In this document: positions 8,176-17,433 of the stretch, one piece after another
Numbering within the stretch: the stretch's first letter is position 1
Layout of the letters: every line of letters begins with the position of its first letter
Assembly (NCBI GenBank): GCA_043804925.1
Contig: JAZDIP010000069.1
Span: 186,001-250,000 of the forward strand
Source of the DNA: ChocPot-Mid sp043804925
GTDB lineage: Bacteria > Bacteroidota > Ignavibacteria > Kapaibacteriales > UBA2268
Length of the DNA stretch: 64,000 bases
Reading direction: 5' to 3'
Translations under genes and position numbers: made by a program
Notes under the pieces: generated by a model
Database searches by the model: none
Told to the model about the DNA's origin: nothing
The model's input: the letters and a program-made list of their open reading frames with translations, nothing else

Positions 8176-9411
8176 TTATATTTTAATAAATTTAATAAGC
8201 TCAAATTTATCTCCAGTACTCAACTTGATAAAGTATATTCCATTATTAAGATACGATAAATTACTATTAATGAATATTTCTCCGGCTGATAATGAGTTCT
8301 TATATATTTCGTTTATCAAACGACCAAATGAATCGTAAATCTCAATTTTAACTATACATTTTTGTTCAATAGAAATGTTGATTGAAACATTATCTTCAAC
8401 CGGATTAGGATAAATACATGTTTTGAAAGAATTATTTGTATAATCATCAATTCCAATCGATTCATCATAATAAGCCAAAGTTCCAAGTGTGCCAACCGCC
8501 CATCCTATTTTATCAGTAGTAAAACATATACCATTCCAGAAAACATTTGGAACGAAAAATTGCTTCGATAAAGTAATTCCACCATCATTAGTATAAAAGA
8601 TTGTACCGTCAGCGGCAACAATCAATCCTTCTTCCCTATCTATAAAAAATATATCACGAAAGCTGGAAGAAGGAGCATAAGAAATATAATCCCAATTTTC
8701 ACCGGCATCACTTGACCTAAGTAAAATGCATCTGTCCGGAGATGTTGAAGCTAAATTTTTATTATATCCTGCTATCCAGCCATATAATGAATCTACAAAG
8801 AAAATACTTTGATATCTGTCATCGGATGATATGATAGACATGCTATGTTGATATTCACCATTGATAATATATTGCAAGTCACCAAAACTCCCGACAATAA
8901 TTCCTTTATCTTTTGTCGCAAAATCCAGATCATTTAAATCAAGATTGATACTCCCTTGAATTTTATTCCAATTATATCCATCTGTGGTTTTATAAATCCA
9001 ACCACCCTCACCAACTGCCCAACCATTGTTATCATCAAGCATATATATGCTATTGATGCCATAACATACATCAGTTTGACATGAAGTCCATGTATCTCCA
9101 CCATCAGTTGTTTTCAAAATCTTATCACTGCTTGCAATCCAACCCTTATCGTTATTCAAAAAGAAAACTTTTAGTAATACTTCTTTAGTATTTGAAATTT
9201 GCTCACTCCATGTATCACCTCCATCACTAGTGTGAAGGATTATTCCGCTTGAACCTACTATCCATCCGTTATTCTCATCAGAAAAAGTAACATCTGATAA
9301 AACAGTGAATACACTTAGACCTAAATCCTTTTCAATCCAGCCACAGTTTACCTTGTTTATTATCGTTGAAAAAATGATAATTATCCAAATTATTTTCATC
9401 ATAACTCCCAA
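8176..9411 (-). CDS. Exported YCF48/BNR-like propeller protein with T9SS sorting domain
   Basis: A 411-residue secreted protein with an N-terminal signal segment (about 1-23). Repeated propeller motifs include GWIVGSSGIILHTSDGGDTW, KTTDGGDTWTSC, GWAVGEGGWIYKTTDG and GWAVGTLGTLAYYDE, the pattern of Ycf48-like beta-propellers. Residues about 335-411 are a T9SS type A sorting domain (IYPNPVEDNVSI...GIYFIKLSTGDKFELIKFIKI). The start codon is 6 bp from the stop of the DUF6125-like gene and the far side carries a copy of that gene's 3' end, so this gene looks inserted. Function outside the cell is unknown. Confidence 0.85.
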   Translation of the reverse strand: MGVMMKIIWIIIIFSTIINKVNCGWIEKDLGLSVFTVLSDVTFSDENNGWIVGSSGIILHTSDGGDTWSEQISNTKEVLLKVFFLNNDKGWIASSDKILKTTDGGDTWTSCQTDVCYGINSIYMLDDNNGWAVGEGGWIYKTTDGYNWNKIQGSINLDLNDLDFATKDKGIIVGSFGDLQYIINGEYQHSMSIISSDDRYQSIFFVDSLYGWIAGYNKNLASTSPDRCILLRSSDAGENWDYISYAPSSSFRDIFFIDREEGLIVAADGTIFYTNDGGITLSKQFFVPNVFWNGICFTTDKIGWAVGTLGTLAYYDESIGIDDYTNNSFKTCIYPNPVEDNVSINISIEQKCIVKIEIYDSFGRLINEIYKNSLSAGEIFINSNLSYLNNGIYFIKLSTGDKFELIKFIKI

Positions 9412-9417
9412 GAATTT

Positions 9418-9945
9418 TCAAACTACTTTAAACTCCCAAATACAGTAAAAATCCTCATTTTCGATTTCCGGCGGACAAGACAAACATTTTGTTTCAAATC
9501 TGCCATCAATCGTTTTTGCAAAATAAGAATATTCTACGATACCGACAGACTTGCAGGGAAAATCTTTCAATCCTTTTTTCCGTCTTGCTGCCTGTACCCT
9601 GCATGTTTTAACAAAATATCTGATTGTTCTGTCATCAATAATCTCTACCCTATCTTCATTCAAAGTTGAATACAGCCGGAATTTCAATGCTTTTGCCAAT
9701 CCTTCTAAACCGGAATTTTCCCCTAATTGAAGAAAATCAATAAGCCGTTTAGCTTCAACGAAAGTAAATTTTCGCCATGCTTCCCTGTCGTAATCAATTG
9801 CTTTTTCAATACCTTCGACTTCCTCAATTGACAAGAACCAGCAACCGTCATGAGCTAGCCAGTTTTTTGCATAAATATTCAGCAACTCAATCAGTTGTTC
9901 TCTCGATAAATCTTCAATTTTTTCAAAATTAAGCATAATAAACAC
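9418..9945 (-). CDS. DUF6125-like cysteine-containing protein
   Basis: A 175-residue soluble protein. The N-terminal helical part (LSREQLIELLNIYAKNWLAH then DGCWF) and the C-terminal part, with Cys residues in KTCRVQAARRKKGLKDFPCK and KCLSCPPEIENEDFYCIWEF, fit the DUF6125/L-2-amino-thiazoline-4-carboxylate hydrolase-like group. The conserved Cys residues suggest a metal or redox centre, but no activity can be stated. Its last 142 bp are duplicated at 8001-8142 on the other side of the T9SS gene. Confidence 0.7.
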   Translation of the reverse strand: MFIMLNFEKIEDLSREQLIELLNIYAKNWLAHDGCWFLSIEEVEGIEKAIDYDREAWRKFTFVEAKRLIDFLQLGENSGLEGLAKALKFRLYSTLNEDRVEIIDDRTIRYFVKTCRVQAARRKKGLKDFPCKSVGIVEYSYFAKTIDGRFETKCLSCPPEIENEDFYCIWEFKVV

Positions 9946-10047
9946 ACCCCTTAATCCCCTCTAGAGAGGGGAAATTTAATTTAAAATTTTAAATTTTCAT
10001 TTAATCGCTCAGCGATTGTTTCCATTATTCGTAATTAAAAAAATCTC

Positions 10048-10077
10048 TTGACACTAGAAAATATTTACTTATTTTTG
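10048..10077 (+). promoter_or_regulatory. Bacteroidota-type promoter for a short transcript
   Basis: TTG(ACA) at 10048-10053 and TATTTTTG at 10070-10077 have exactly 19 nt between TTG and TA. This matches the TTTG-N19-TAnnTTTG housekeeping promoter of Bacteroidota with one change. No coding frame follows on this strand; a hairpin with a T-run follows instead. Confidence 0.5.
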
Positions 10078-10082
10078 TATCG

Positions 10083-10133
10083 TCATGCTCGGTTACTCCT
10101 CTTATCTTTCGGGATAATGAAACCGGGTTTTTT
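10083..10133 (+). ncRNA. Candidate small RNA ending in an intrinsic terminator
   Basis: About 50 nt downstream of the 10048-10077 promoter. The transcript would fold as an outer stem CTCGGTT (10088-10094) with AACCGGG (10121-10127) and an inner stem TTATC/GATAA closing a TTTCGG loop, then a run of six T. It lies between two minus-strand genes and is transcribed opposite to them. No known RNA family is recognised. Promoter and terminator together support a discrete transcript, but this is inference. Confidence 0.35.
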
Positions 10134-10180
10134 ATTTTCATAAAAATTTTTGTGCTCAATAATTTTTCAATTTAATAATA

Positions 10181-12799
10181 TTATATCGATTTATTTGAAG
10201 ATTTTAAATTCTCTCTTGGAATCCATTCTATGTACTTGCACCCATATCGATAATTTGGACACCCCCAAAATGCCCATTTATTACCATCTTTTGAAATACC
10301 TTCCTTATAAATTAATTTAATAATACACTTAGGGCAAATCTTGCTGTCTGCTACATTTGAATTTGATATACATTTATCAATTTCAGGTATGAATTTTGAA
10401 GATTCGTATTCCGGTGCGATTAAAAAAACATGTTCTTTTGCACGAGTAAGAGCTACATAAAATAATCTTCGTTCTTCGCTGTTATCATACTGGTCTGCAT
10501 CACTCAATAAAAGATTAAGTACTGGATCATCACTAATTTGTGATGGGAAACCATATTGACCTGCTTTGCAATTAATGATAATTATAATATCTGCTTCTAA
10601 TCCTTTTGCACGATGAACTGTTAATAAGGTTGCCTTGAGTACTTGATGATTTGTTTGATACTTAACTGAATCTTTACCTATATTCAGTTTCTTTGCATCT
10701 TGACGTAGTCTTGTAAAATCAAAGTTATAACGACCTAAAATTAAAATTTCCTTCTTTGATAAATCAGTTACATTACTTGTTAATTCTTTGAAAACTGTTA
10801 TCAATCCTTCTTCAATTGAATTGTTGCGGATAATTTTATAATTTGTTTTTTTATTTACATTTGGATTAGACAAATTTTTGGGAGTTTGATTAGGATTCTT
10901 CATAATAAACTCACTTGAAATATCCAACAAAGGGTTACTAAATCGATAAGTTGTTTCAATTTTTAAATGAGTTGTAAAACCAAAGTAATTACTGAATTCT
11001 TTAAACAGACCTATATCACTACCTGTAAATCTATAAATTGATTGCCAATCATCGCCAACACAGAATATTTTGCAATCCTCGTTGCATTCTCTTACAGATT
11101 TGACCAATCTATAACGGCTCAAAGAAATATCCTGGAATTCATCAATAATAATATATCGGAATTGTTTTAAAATTTTTTTCTCTGCAAAATATGTTGATGC
11201 CTTATTTATCATATCACTAAAATCAATCTGATTATTTCGCTTCAGTGTTTCTTCGTAGGTTTTATAAATAGGTTCGACGATATTCAAAAAAATCAAAGAT
11301 CTGATTTTTAATTGATCAATTTTAAGATGAGAAGCCTTTTTTCTTACATCATCAATTTTCGTATTATTAGACTTCATCAAAACTATAAATGTTCCAATCA
11401 AGTTATAGAAGTTCTCCAAATCCTTCGGTGTCGTTTTACTGATTATTTCCCAAATTTCTTCTGAAGACATTGGATCTAATTTTACCCCATTTGCCGATAG
11501 CTTTTTCGTCAAATTCGCTGATGCTATTGTTTCGTCAAACTCATAGCTATAGGTCTCCACCAATTTTGTCCTTTTTAGTCTATGTATCATTCTTGCCCAT
11601 TCCATTTTGTTCAAATACATTTTTTTTGCCTGTTCGTATGTTTCATTAGGCTCAGCAAAGAATTTTGGAATGTTGTTTTTTCTATCAACTCCAAAATGTT
11701 CAAGAAATACTAAAGCATTTATCGGGTCATGGATTTCATCTTCTTCTATTTTTTTGACATCCTTAACTATAGTAAAGTCAGGTCTATATTGCGTATATTT
11801 ACTGGTTGCAGTATCAAATGGATAAGGTCTTTCATAAAAATAAAATACTCTGTTAAAGAAAAGGAAGTTTGCTATCTTGCATTCTTGAATGCTTTTTACA
11901 ACCTCATAGTTATAGGTAACCTTTCCTTTTGAAGGAACGGTTGGTGGAATATAAGCTTTAAAATCCATGTCCTTCAAATATTGAATATGCTCTTTCTGAT
12001 TTTTAAAATCAAAGATAGAACGATCAATTTTGAGATGATGCAAAAAATAGTCAACAACTACGTTTAAATATTCTTTTTGCTTGATGAGGGAGTTAAAGGT
12101 ATCGATAATTATTTTCTTAAAATTATCTTCATCAAAAAGTGATGGTTTTTTATTTTCAGCTTCGATGATTGTGTCTAATCCGAATTTATGAAAAGTAAGT
12201 GCATCAATACCTTTAATATTGATCCTGCTTGCAAGAGTATCACATGATTTATTCGTAAAAGAAATAAGAAGAATATCCTCGGGTCTTACATCATATCTTT
12301 TTAGGACATAGTTTACCTTTCCGATAATTGTGGTTGTCTTGCCTGAACCTGCTCCAGCAACAACCAAATTATTATCTTCATCTGTTACAATTGCCGTTCT
12401 TTGCTGGTGATCAAGTTTTCTTCCTTCTACATTATCAAAAAAAGTTCTGTAAATATGCAATTCGTTTTTAATAAATCTTTGGTTAAAGTCGATTCTTAAT
12501 GATTCAGCTTTTGAATTAATCTCCTTTATTTGATGAAATTTTTCTTTGGTATGTTTATTAAAAAAAACAGATTTCAATTTTAAACCAATGGTTTGTTTCA
12601 AAACCAATGAATAGTCTTTTCTCCAATTAGTCAATTTCTTTAAATTAAAATATCCATTAGAAAAGTTAAAATATGAATTGATCTTTTCTTGTGCCTGTTC
12701 GATAAAATTGATTATGTTGTTTGAAGTACGAATAACATAAATCCGTAATGACAAAATCCCAATAAGGAGAATTAATCCCATGAAAATAGCTTCAGTCAT
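10181..12799 (-). CDS. UvrD/HelD-like superfamily 1 helicase with N-terminal membrane segment and C-terminal zinc ribbon
   Basis: An 872-residue SF1 helicase. It carries Walker A/motif I VVAGAGSGKTTT (about 148-160), motif II IIDEFQDIS, motif III GDDWQSIYRFTGSD, motif V TVHRAKGLEADIII and motif VI RRLFYVALTRAKEHV. The order resembles DNA helicase IV (HelD). Two additions stand out: a hydrophobic helix at residues about 5-24, suggesting membrane attachment, and a C-terminal four-Cys ribbon (CPKC...GCPNYRYGC) like topoisomerase I zinc fingers. It is monocistronic as far as can be seen. Helicase IV-like enzymes act in recombination repair; some homologues belong to defence systems. Confidence 0.88.
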   Translation of the reverse strand: MTEAIFMGLILLIGILSLRIYVIRTSNNIINFIEQAQEKINSYFNFSNGYFNLKKLTNWRKDYSLVLKQTIGLKLKSVFFNKHTKEKFHQIKEINSKAESLRIDFNQRFIKNELHIYRTFFDNVEGRKLDHQQRTAIVTDEDNNLVVAGAGSGKTTTIIGKVNYVLKRYDVRPEDILLISFTNKSCDTLASRINIKGIDALTFHKFGLDTIIEAENKKPSLFDEDNFKKIIIDTFNSLIKQKEYLNVVVDYFLHHLKIDRSIFDFKNQKEHIQYLKDMDFKAYIPPTVPSKGKVTYNYEVVKSIQECKIANFLFFNRVFYFYERPYPFDTATSKYTQYRPDFTIVKDVKKIEEDEIHDPINALVFLEHFGVDRKNNIPKFFAEPNETYEQAKKMYLNKMEWARMIHRLKRTKLVETYSYEFDETIASANLTKKLSANGVKLDPMSSEEIWEIISKTTPKDLENFYNLIGTFIVLMKSNNTKIDDVRKKASHLKIDQLKIRSLIFLNIVEPIYKTYEETLKRNNQIDFSDMINKASTYFAEKKILKQFRYIIIDEFQDISLSRYRLVKSVRECNEDCKIFCVGDDWQSIYRFTGSDIGLFKEFSNYFGFTTHLKIETTYRFSNPLLDISSEFIMKNPNQTPKNLSNPNVNKKTNYKIIRNNSIEEGLITVFKELTSNVTDLSKKEILILGRYNFDFTRLRQDAKKLNIGKDSVKYQTNHQVLKATLLTVHRAKGLEADIIIIINCKAGQYGFPSQISDDPVLNLLLSDADQYDNSEERRLFYVALTRAKEHVFLIAPEYESSKFIPEIDKCISNSNVADSKICPKCIIKLIYKEGISKDGNKWAFWGCPNYRYGCKYIEWIPRENLKSSNKSI

Positions 12800-12914
12800 A
12801 ATGGTTGCTTAATCCTTTCACTTGATTCCTAAATCTCTATTATCAAAATAACCATTCTATTTTTTAAAGTGTTTTAATATCTTTTTGACATACATCACTA
12901 AATAAGTTTTTTGT

Positions 12915-12990
12915 GAACCTTCAGTCCTTCCGTCCTTCTTTTCTTCCCTTCTCCTTTCTCCCTTTCCTACATTATCAATTTTCAATTAGC
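12915..12990. repeat. Pyrimidine-rich heptad tract downstream of icmF
   Basis: The TTCTCCC/TCCTTTC family of near-7-mers (cttcagtccttccgtcc onwards) runs to the icmF stop codon. The same family returns at 20541-20571, 51718-51760 and 58925-58955. Confidence 0.55.
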
Positions 12991-12994
12991 GAAG

Positions 12995-15900
12995 CTACAT
13001 TCCGCGCCTATATTTCCCTCCAATCTCATACAGCACCTTCGTAATCTGTCCCATAGAGGCATGCTCGACTGTGTTCAGCAGTTCTTCAAAGACATTGCCG
13101 TTTGTCAGGGCTACTTCACGAACTTTGTGCAAAGCTTCATCAATTTCATTTTTGTGTTTTGCCTGGAATTCAGCTAATTCTTTCAATCTGTCCTGCTTTT
13201 CTTCTTCACTTGCCCTTGTTATCAGCATATTCTCATAAGGACTTTCGCTTCCTTCACTTAAATAGGTGTTCACACCGATAATCGGATACTCGCCGGATTG
13301 CTTCATGTATTCGTAATACATAGACTCTTCCTGAATTTTCGAACGTTGGTATTGAGTTTCCATAGCACCCATGACACCACCACGTCTGGAAATTCTTTCG
13401 AATTCCTGAAGAACAGCTTCCTCGACTAAATCAGTCAATTCCTCATTAATAAATGCCCCCTGGCTTGGATTTTCGTTTTTCAGCATACCGAACTCACGGG
13501 CAAGGATTAACTGAATAGCCATTGAACGGCGTACAGATTCCTCTGTGGGTGTCGTAACAGCTTCGTCGTATGAATTTGTGTGCAATGAATTGCAGTTGTC
13601 GTAAAATGCGATTAAACCCTGCAATGTTGTTCTGATGTCGTTAAAATCAATTTCCTGTGCGTGCAATGACCTGCCGGATGTTTGAATGTGGTATTTCAAT
13701 TTCTGCGATTTGTCATTTGCTCCGTATTTATCTCTCATGGCTACTGCCCAAATCCTGCGTGCTACCCTGCCGATAACAGAATATTCGGGGTCCATACCAT
13801 TTGAGAAGAAATAGGAAAGATTTGGAGCAAAGTCGTCAACTTTCAGACCTCGTTTTAAGAAATACTCAACATAAGTAAATCCGTTTGCAAGAGTAAATGC
13901 AAGCTGTGTAATGGGATTTGCACCTGCTTCGGCAATGTGATAGCCGCTAATTGAAATTGAATAATAATTTCGAATATTATTTTTCGATAGATATTCCTGC
14001 AAATCACCGATTAATTTCATAGCAAAGTTAATTGAGAATATGCAGGTATTTTGCCCCTGGTCTTCCTTGAGCATATCTGCCTGAACTGTTCCTCTCAATT
14101 TTCTGAAAACTTCAACTTTAAATTTCTCTTTTTCTTCAACTGAAAGTTTTTTCCCGGAAGATTCTACCTTTTCCAGTTCTCTACGGTAAGCCAAAATGAA
14201 ATAGAAAGCCACCATTATCGGTGCTGGTGCGTTGATTGTCATGGATACGGATGTCAATGGGTCTAACTGGTCAAATCCCTTAAGCAAAGCATCCATATCT
14301 TCAATTGTGCAAATTGAAACTCCGCTTTCACCTATTTTTCCGTAAATATCCATCTGGGTTGATGGGTCTTCACCGTAAAGCGTAATTCCATCGAATGCTA
14401 CGGATAAACGCTTCGCATCATCCCCTTTGCAAAGGTAATGAAATCTCTTATTTGTTCTCGATGGTCCTCCCTCACCTGCAAATTGTCTTTTGGGGTCTTC
14501 GGTTGTTCGCTTAAATGGAAATACACCCATTGTGTATGGGAATGAACCGGGGAGATTTTCTTTGTAAAAGAACTTTACTAACTCATACCATGATTTAAAC
14601 TTAGGCATCGAGACCTTAGGAATTCTCGAACCTGATAAACTCTTAGTGAATAAGTCCATTTCGAATTTTTTACCCTGAATTTCATAGCTTAATTTATCAT
14701 CCATGAAACACTTTTTAGTTTCGTCCCAGTTCGATAAAAACGCTTTGACTTCTTCTGATAGACTCTCCCAGTTATTATTGAATTTGTCTTTAAGCGATCT
14801 CATCACATCAGAATCTTCAATCTGCTTGATTGTTTCTCGTATTGAATAAGCGTCGGAGGCAATTTGTGCCTGCTTCTCGGCTCGTGAATGATAATTCCTG
14901 ACTGATTCTGCAATATCTGCAAGATAATTAATTCTTTTGTTGCTGATTAATCCAAAGTCATCTGTATGTTCAGTTGGTAAAATGCTAATTAAATTTTCTT
15001 TATCTGCATAATTGCCATGTTTTTCTTTTTTAAGTAAATCTAGTAAGTCCTTGAATATACGATTGACACCGGTATTGTTGAATTGATTACTGCAAACTGC
15101 ATAAACAGGTAATTCCAATTTATCCAATTGAACAGTTTTATCAACTTCACCCGGGTGGTTTCTTAGCCAATGAATTTTAACTTCTCTTAGTGCATCATCA
15201 GAACCCATTTTTTCAAATTTATTAATAACAATATAATTGGCTACATCGAGCATATCAATTTTTTCAAGTTGAGAAGGAGCGCCAAACTCTGCTGTCATAA
15301 CATAGACAGAATAATCACTGACATCAGTAATCGAGCTGTCACCCTGTCCAATACCGCTTGTTTCGACAATAATTAAATCAAAACTGCAAGATTTTAGAAC
15401 TGATATTGAATCTTTTATAGCAGTACTTAGCTCATTCATGCTGTTCCTTGTTGCAAAGCTACGGAAATAGACACGGTCATTGTAAATTTGATTATAACGA
15501 ATCCTATCACCCAACAAAGCACCACCTGTCTTAGTTTTTGACGGGTCAATAGCAAGAACACCAATATTTATATTTTCAGAATAGGCAATAAACCTTCCAA
15601 TTACTTCATCAATCATTGAGCTTTTACCACTACCACCAGTGCCTGTAACACCAATAACCAGCGATTTACCTTTGTCAGCATCTGCATAGATTTTTCGTAT
15701 TTGAGTAATTGCATCAGAATCATCATTTAAATTTTCAAAGAAAGAAATCTGCTTAGCAATATCATAATGCTTCAAAACATCATTAGCTTTGATACTGTCG
15801 ACTATCGACTGTTGACTAACGACTAAATTAGTCACACTGAGCTTGTCGAAGTGTGAATTCCTGTCTGCAGTCTGCAGTCTGCTGTCTCCAATTCTCTTAA

Positions 15901-16291
15901 TTATATCATCCGCTATCCCATCAATCCCAATCTTTTGACCATCAACAGCGTGATAAAGACGTGTTACACCGTAATCTTCAAGTGCTTTTATTTCAGACGG
16001 TAAAATGACACCTCCTCCGCCTCCAAATACCATTTTGGAAGAAGCTCCTAGCCGTTTCAGTTCATCAACCAGAAAGCGGAAGTATTCGTTATGCCCTCCC
16101 TGATATGAACTAATCAGCAAAGCATCCACATCTTCCTGAATGGCTACTCTCAATACTTCATTAACAGAGCGATTATGCCCTAAATGTATAACCTCTGCAC
16201 CTCGCTTTTGCAGAAGCCGTCTGTATAAATTTACTGAAACATCATGCCCGTCAAACAGGGCAGTTGCCGTCAAAACTCTAATGTTGCTCAT
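12995..16291 (-). CDS. icmF: Fused isobutyryl-CoA mutase (IcmF, B12-dependent)
   Basis: A 1098-residue fusion in the IcmF order. First is a B12-binding domain (about 1-130) with the DGHD motif whose His16 should be the axial cobalt ligand. Next is a MeaI-type G-protein chaperone domain with P-loop GVTGTGGSGKSS near residue 213. The acyl-CoA mutase barrel occupies about 500-1098 (FPYTMGVFPFKRTTEDPKRQ, then TSGRSLHAQEIDFND). It interconverts isobutyryl- and n-butyryl-CoA (or isovaleryl/pivalyl esters). The linker at about 132-165 is encoded by intergenic-type repeats inserted in frame. No B12 riboswitch fits in the 55-bp upstream gap. It sits among acyl-CoA degradation genes. Confidence 0.95.
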   Translation of the reverse strand: MSNIRVLTATALFDGHDVSVNLYRRLLQKRGAEVIHLGHNRSVNEVLRVAIQEDVDALLISSYQGGHNEYFRFLVDELKRLGASSKMVFGGGGGVILPSEIKALEDYGVTRLYHAVDGQKIGIDGIADDIIKRIGDSRLQTADRNSHFDKLSVTNLVVSQQSIVDSIKANDVLKHYDIAKQISFFENLNDDSDAITQIRKIYADADKGKSLVIGVTGTGGSGKSSMIDEVIGRFIAYSENINIGVLAIDPSKTKTGGALLGDRIRYNQIYNDRVYFRSFATRNSMNELSTAIKDSISVLKSCSFDLIIVETSGIGQGDSSITDVSDYSVYVMTAEFGAPSQLEKIDMLDVANYIVINKFEKMGSDDALREVKIHWLRNHPGEVDKTVQLDKLELPVYAVCSNQFNNTGVNRIFKDLLDLLKKEKHGNYADKENLISILPTEHTDDFGLISNKRINYLADIAESVRNYHSRAEKQAQIASDAYSIRETIKQIEDSDVMRSLKDKFNNNWESLSEEVKAFLSNWDETKKCFMDDKLSYEIQGKKFEMDLFTKSLSGSRIPKVSMPKFKSWYELVKFFYKENLPGSFPYTMGVFPFKRTTEDPKRQFAGEGGPSRTNKRFHYLCKGDDAKRLSVAFDGITLYGEDPSTQMDIYGKIGESGVSICTIEDMDALLKGFDQLDPLTSVSMTINAPAPIMVAFYFILAYRRELEKVESSGKKLSVEEKEKFKVEVFRKLRGTVQADMLKEDQGQNTCIFSINFAMKLIGDLQEYLSKNNIRNYYSISISGYHIAEAGANPITQLAFTLANGFTYVEYFLKRGLKVDDFAPNLSYFFSNGMDPEYSVIGRVARRIWAVAMRDKYGANDKSQKLKYHIQTSGRSLHAQEIDFNDIRTTLQGLIAFYDNCNSLHTNSYDEAVTTPTEESVRRSMAIQLILAREFGMLKNENPSQGAFINEELTDLVEEAVLQEFERISRRGGVMGAMETQYQRSKIQEESMYYEYMKQSGEYPIIGVNTYLSEGSESPYENMLITRASEEEKQDRLKELAEFQAKHKNEIDEALHKVREVALTNGNVFEELLNTVEHASMGQITKVLYEIGGKYRRGM
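15796..15895. repeat. Intergenic-type repeat block inside icmF
   Basis: Three repeat types are nested here. First come heptads ctgtcga, ctatcga, ctgttga, ctaacga. Then a 25-bp palindromic element at 15831-15855 (gtcacactgagc...gaagtgtg). Then heptads ctgtctg, cagtctg, cagtctg, ctgtctc. The block is translated without a stop as residues about 132-165 of IcmF, between the B12 domain and the G domain. Confidence 0.85.
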
Positions 16292-16346
16292 TCTTTCTTT
16301 TTCCTTATATTATAATAATTTTCAATTTATAATTATTTTATTTCAT

Positions 16347-17414
16347 TCAACTTTCATTCTTAGCTTCCAACTTCATTCTTGCATTTTTTACAATCTCGTG
16401 CAACTTCCTTTCAAGTTGTTCTTTTGGTAAGACTTCAGTCCAATATGAAGCTACTCTTATGCCGCTTTTTTCTAAATCCAACAACTCAATTGATTCTTTG
16501 CTTTTTCCTGCACATAATATTAGACCAATTGGTGGCTCTTCATATATTTGCTTTTCATATTTATCCAGATAACGAAGATACAACTCCATTTGACCTTTAT
16601 ATTCAGGTTTGAATTCACCAAGTTTAAGTTCTATTACTACTAACCTTTGTAAAAAGCGGTGATAGAAAAGAAGGTCAATATAATAATCTTTACCATCAAT
16701 TATTATTCTTTTTTGTCTTGCAATGAAAGAAAAACCAACCCCCAACTCAAGTATAAATGACTCCATTTCACGTAATATTGCAGATTCTAAATCCTTTTCA
16801 AGGTATGTATCTTTCAAACCAAGAAAATCAAGAAAATAAGGGTCCCGAAAAACCAAATCCGGTGCCATTTTATCTTCACGTCTTAACAAAGCTAATTCAT
16901 TTTTTACAAGTTCTTCAGGTTTTTTTGAAAGAGCAGTACGTTCAAAAAGCATTGAGTCAATTTTCTTCCGAAGTGTTCTTACGCTCCAACCTTCTATCCT
17001 GCACATTTCGGAGTAAAACTCCCGTTGCATATCATCTTTTATTGGTATTAAAGCAATGAAATGTGTCCATGACAATTGTCGTATCAGTGAAACGACAATC
17101 TTTTCATCCGGATATACATCTGCAAATTGAACCATCCTTCTGAGGTTTTTCTCTGAGAAACTATTACTATAATCTAATACCAATTGTTGCGACAGTGTCG
17201 CAAGAATATGTTTACCATATTCTGCTCTATTTTCTTGCAATATCTCATTGTTAATTCGAGTACCGATATTCCAATAAAGCAGAGTCAATGCAGAGTTTAC
17301 CTTTACAGCAACACTCTTTCTTGCTTCTTCAATCAATAATCGAATATCCGAGAAAAGCTTTTTCGGAGCTATGTTTTTACTAATACCTCTATTTACTATT
17401 TGCTTTTTTTTCAT
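16347..17414 (-). CDS. PDDEXK nuclease domain protein (DUF1016/YhcG family)
   Basis: A 355-residue protein with the DUF1016 N-terminal helical domain (about 20-170; SVAVKVNSALTLLYWNIGTR and FSEKNLRRMVQFADVYP). The C-terminal part is a PDDEXK nuclease-like domain (YIDLLFYHRFLQRLVVIELK then LGEFKPEYKGQMELYLRYLD), where D and ExK supply the metal-binding core. YhcG-type proteins are widespread, often mobile or phage-related, with no settled role; involvement in DNA processing is inferred. It lies 55 bp upstream of icmF on the same strand, possibly co-transcribed but functionally unrelated. Confidence 0.88.
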   Translation of the reverse strand: MKKKQIVNRGISKNIAPKKLFSDIRLLIEEARKSVAVKVNSALTLLYWNIGTRINNEILQENRAEYGKHILATLSQQLVLDYSNSFSEKNLRRMVQFADVYPDEKIVVSLIRQLSWTHFIALIPIKDDMQREFYSEMCRIEGWSVRTLRKKIDSMLFERTALSKKPEELVKNELALLRREDKMAPDLVFRDPYFLDFLGLKDTYLEKDLESAILREMESFILELGVGFSFIARQKRIIIDGKDYYIDLLFYHRFLQRLVVIELKLGEFKPEYKGQMELYLRYLDKYEKQIYEEPPIGLILCAGKSKESIELLDLEKSGIRVASYWTEVLPKEQLERKLHEIVKNARMKLEAKNES

Positions 17415-17433
17415 AGGTAACGTAAAATTTTAA

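Noticed and set aside
16292..16346. Cobalamin riboswitch upstream of icmF
   Set aside because: Only 55 bp separate icmF from the upstream gene and no B12 box is seen; too short for the element.
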